55,814 bases of DNA from Gammaproteobacteria bacterium (GTDB lineage Bacteria > Pseudomonadota > Gammaproteobacteria > Eutrophobiales > Eutrophobiaceae). Under the pieces are notes generated by a model. That model saw only the letters and a list, made by a program, of their open reading frames with translations. It made no database searches and was not told the DNA's origin. This document shows, one piece after another, positions 53,907 through 55,814 of this stretch. Position 1 is the stretch's first letter; each line of letters starts with the position of its first letter. Location: positions 1 through 55,814 of the forward strand of contig JAJDUB010000025.1 of the NCBI GenBank assembly GCA_022826885.1. Direction: 5' to 3'. The position numbers and the translations under genes were made by a program.

Positions 53907-53930
53907 GGGGACGGAATTAATTCCGTCCCC
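53907..53930. repeat. Palindromic element family B, copy 4
   Basis: Perfect 24-base palindrome with half GGGGACGGAATT, 13 bases after the oxidoreductase stop and 23 before the next ATG. Confidence 0.88.
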
Positions 53931-53953
53931 TGAACCAACAACGGGTATTAACC

Positions 53954-55114
53954 ATGTCTGAAAAAGCGGAAAGAATTGCGCCCTATACGGCGCTGGTTGT
54001 TCAGCCTGAGGTCACCGTCGTGAAAAAACGGGAAGACATCAGGAAAAACCTGGACCGGGTCTGCAACCTGATCCACTTCGGTGTGGGCTATTTCTGGGAG
54101 CAGCCGGTGCGCCTGGTGGTATTGCCCGAGTATTTCATGCAGGGCGTGGGGACGCCGGGCAAGGGTGAAAGCCGCATCAAGGACCAGATGGACAAGGTGG
54201 TCACCATTCCGGGTCCGGAATCGGAGCAACTGGGAGAAGTGGCCAGGCAATATGGCTTGTATATCGTTGCCGGCGGCGTCTGTGAGGAACTGCCGGAGTT
54301 CCCGGACCGCTGGTTTAATACCAACTTCATCATCGGACCGGAAGGCGATATCGTGCTCAAATATCACAAGTGGCACATTCCCGCCTATATCGGTCTGGGC
54401 ACCAGCCCACATGACCTGTTCGACGAGTACTGCGAGAAGATCGGCGGTGACATCAAGGACCTGTTTCCCGTGGTCGATACCCCGATCGGCAAGCTGGGCA
54501 CCATGACCTGCCATGACGGCTGCACCCCGGAAGTATCCCGCGCCCTGGGCTATAACGGGGTGGAGGTGATCTGCCATCCCGGCGCCATACAGGAGGTGGA
54601 AGGCGTGTCCGAACCCTGGGATTTCTGGATGTTCACCCGGCGCGCCCGCGCCCACGACAACATGTGTTACCTGCTGGGTTCCAACTGGGGCAAGGTCAAC
54701 TACGAATATTACCCCAGGGCGTTCTGTCCCGGTAATTCGTTCGCCATCGATTATACCGGCATGGTACTGCGTCACATGCCTTACCCCGAGGAACAGGTGC
54801 TGGCGGTCGGTATCGATATAGAAGCGTTGCGGCATCACCGCACGAAGACCATCCATAATTGCTGGGTAGACCTGCGCACCGAGGGTTTTCGCCAGATCTA
54901 TGACAAACCCATCTATCCGCCCAACCGGTTCCCGGCGGGCAAAGCGCCGCGCAGCCTGTCGGAAAAGGTATCCATCTGCAAGGAGGTGTTCGATGACCTG
55001 TACGCCCGCGGCCAGTTCACGCCGCCGGCGGGCTATGCGCCGGATGAGATTTCCGGGTTACTGGAACAGCGTATCGCCTACGCCCAGGAAACCGGGCGCC
55101 TGAAGAAGAGTTGA
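53954..55114 (+). CDS. Nitrilase-superfamily carbon-nitrogen hydrolase
   Basis: 386 residues. Catalytic triad Glu59 (VVLPEYFMQG), Lys139 (LKYHKWHIP) and Cys186 (GTMTCHDGCTPEV). Sequence around the Cys resembles aliphatic amidase/formamidase or carbamoylase types more than nitriles. The C-terminal extension (after about 290) is long. Hydrolyses an amide to acid and ammonia; substrate unknown. Placed after a flavoprotein and before a small protein and TonB receptor, perhaps one uptake and oxidation set. Confidence 0.87.
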   Translation: MSEKAERIAPYTALVVQPEVTVVKKREDIRKNLDRVCNLIHFGVGYFWEQPVRLVVLPEYFMQGVGTPGKGESRIKDQMDKVVTIPGPESEQLGEVARQYGLYIVAGGVCEELPEFPDRWFNTNFIIGPEGDIVLKYHKWHIPAYIGLGTSPHDLFDEYCEKIGGDIKDLFPVVDTPIGKLGTMTCHDGCTPEVSRALGYNGVEVICHPGAIQEVEGVSEPWDFWMFTRRARAHDNMCYLLGSNWGKVNYEYYPRAFCPGNSFAIDYTGMVLRHMPYPEEQVLAVGIDIEALRHHRTKTIHNCWVDLRTEGFRQIYDKPIYPPNRFPAGKAPRSLSEKVSICKEVFDDLYARGQFTPPAGYAPDEISGLLEQRIAYAQETGRLKKS

Positions 55115-55118
55115 CACC

Positions 55119-55373
55119 ATGAGGGTACGCAGCAAGCTGGCGGACGTCGAATTCATGTTCGGCGAATTCGAATACAGAAAGGATCACCTCATCATCCACA
55201 GCGCGCCGGATCAGGCCATGCAGACCAGGGTCTATGTCAGCCCGGATGATATCGTCATCGCCCTGAAGAAAGCGCTCTCCAATCCCCGGGTCTGGTTGTA
55301 CTTTGCCGGGTTCCCATTTTTCCTGATTCGCTACCGGCGCCGTCGCAAAAAGGAAAAACCGGGGTCAGAGTAA
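55119..55373 (+). CDS. Small protein with a C-terminal hydrophobic patch, unknown
   Basis: 84 residues, unrecognised. Polar first 50 residues (EFMFGEFEYRKDHLIIH), then WLYFAGFPFFLIRY, a short hydrophobic stretch followed by RRRRKKEK, so it may lie on the inner membrane. Starts four bases after the hydrolase stop, suggesting co-translation. The last residues PGSE and stop come from palindromic element copy 7, so the original C-terminus may have been longer or different. Confidence 0.6.
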   Translation: MRVRSKLADVEFMFGEFEYRKDHLIIHSAPDQAMQTRVYVSPDDIVIALKKALSNPRVWLYFAGFPFFLIRYRRRRKKEKPGSE

Positions 55374-55402
55374 GAAATTCGAAGAATTTTTACTCTGACC
55401 CC
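55361..55402. repeat. Palindromic element family A, copy 7
   Basis: 42 bases, GGGGTCAGAGTAAGAAATTC to TTTTTACTCTGACCCC; overlaps the end of the small gene and ends 29 bases before the TonB receptor start. Confidence 0.9.
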
Positions 55403-55431
55403 ATCAATACAAGAGAACAGCCTGTTCGCCC

Positions 55432-55814
55432 ATGATCGATAAACGCCGGAACCCGCCTGGCTCCTGGCGCGGCGTCAGGGCGGCGTTAATCATTCCTGGA
55501 CTTGTGGCGGCATTCAGCCTGCCCGTCTCTCCCGTGTCCGCGCAAACGCAAGCATCAGGCATGGAAGAGATCGTCGTGAGTGCGCGCAAACGCGAGGAAG
55601 CACTGCACGAAGTCCCGAATGCAATCACCGTACTGCAGGAAGAGGACCTGCGTCAACGCGGGATCACCGAACTTAACCAGATCGAGAAATTCGCTCCCAA
55701 CGTGGTTCAGACAAACTTCGGCCAGGGCAACACGGGGCACGCGGCCGTATTCATGCGCGGCGCCGGGGTGCAGGATCACATCATCACTACGGACCCGTCC
55801 GTGGGCATCTACCT
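55432..55814 (+). CDS. TonB-dependent receptor, 5' end only (window edge)
   Basis: Reading from ATG 55,432 with no stop to the window end (127 codons). Signal peptide with RR-containing start and cleavage near SPVSA (about residue 37-40), then the plug start EEIVVSARKREEALHEVPNA and MRGAGVQDHIIT with DPSVGIYL. The ribosome site is weak. Third TonB receptor of the window; presumably serves the oxidoreductase/hydrolase genes just upstream. Confidence 0.87.
   Translation, partial: MIDKRRNPPGSWRGVRAALIIPGLVAAFSLPVSPVSAQTQASGMEEIVVSARKREEALHEVPNAITVLQEEDLRQRGITELNQIEKFAPNVVQTNFGQGNTGHAAVFMRGAGVQDHIITTDPSVGIY

Noticed and set aside
15553..55402. CRISPR array from the repeated palindromes
   Set aside because: Copies are far apart and at gene ends, with no regular spacers and no cas genes.

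Overview
The window looks like chromosome from an aquatic, aerobic, heterotrophic gammaproteobacterium; genus cannot be fixed by eye. Supporting this are a conserved housekeeping block (4.5S RNA gene ffs, then dnaX, ybaB, recR), oligoribonuclease, alanine racemase, three TonB-dependent receptors of the type common in marine/soil Gammaproteobacteria, and many catabolic dehydrogenases. No tRNA, rRNA, CRISPR, prophage or transposase gene was seen.

Layout. 1-3,000 is a strip of broken genes: a TonB receptor interrupted by an in-frame TAG, the last part of a short-chain dehydrogenase, a PQQ dehydrogenase lacking its N-terminus, and the last third of an Old-Yellow-Enzyme-type flavin reductase. 3,039-7,568 carries an EthD-like protein, an intact PQQ alcohol dehydrogenase with its own haem domain, an MDR reductase and a cupin. 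This stretch looks more AT-rich than the rest and shares a near-identical promoter module (three copies) with the next operon. 7,864-18,743 is a chain of catabolic genes (VOC, luciferase-like monooxygenase, PLP aminotransferase, aldehyde dehydrogenase, SDRs, two acyl-CoA dehydrogenases, a small-molecule kinase); its last three genes resemble the LvaC/LvaA/LvaD module for 4-hydroxyacyl-CoA. A LuxR regulator and VOC protein (minus strand) separate it from a compact operon at 20,326-30,641 (HyuB, HyuA, MFS transporter, TPP enzyme, EutB/BhcB-like dehydratase, EutC/BhcD-like reductase, two SDRs), followed by an intact TonB receptor and a class III aminotransferase.

34,982-42,895 is the clearest system: six overlapping or closely spaced genes encoding serine-glyoxylate aminotransferase, malyl-CoA lyase, both subunits of malate-CoA ligase, hydroxypyruvate reductase and PEP carboxylase, i.e. 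the diagnostic half of the serine cycle for C1 assimilation. With a PQQ dehydrogenase carrying the Asp-x-Asp signature of lanthanide enzymes in the same window, a methylotrophic or C1-supplemented lifestyle is plausible but not proven.

43,051-55,814 holds a FIST sensor protein, a SorAB-like sulfite dehydrogenase, an F420-type nitroreductase, alr, ffs-dnaX-ybaB-recR, an M48 protease, orn, a phytoene-desaturase-like flavoprotein, a nitrilase-family amidohydrolase, a small membrane-associated protein and the start of a third TonB receptor.

Throughout 15-55 kb two families of short palindromic elements recur, mostly just behind or inside gene 3' ends. In three genes (the cytochrome, dnaX and the small protein) the element itself supplies the last codons and the stop, giving the same Gly-Ser-Glu tail to unrelated proteins.
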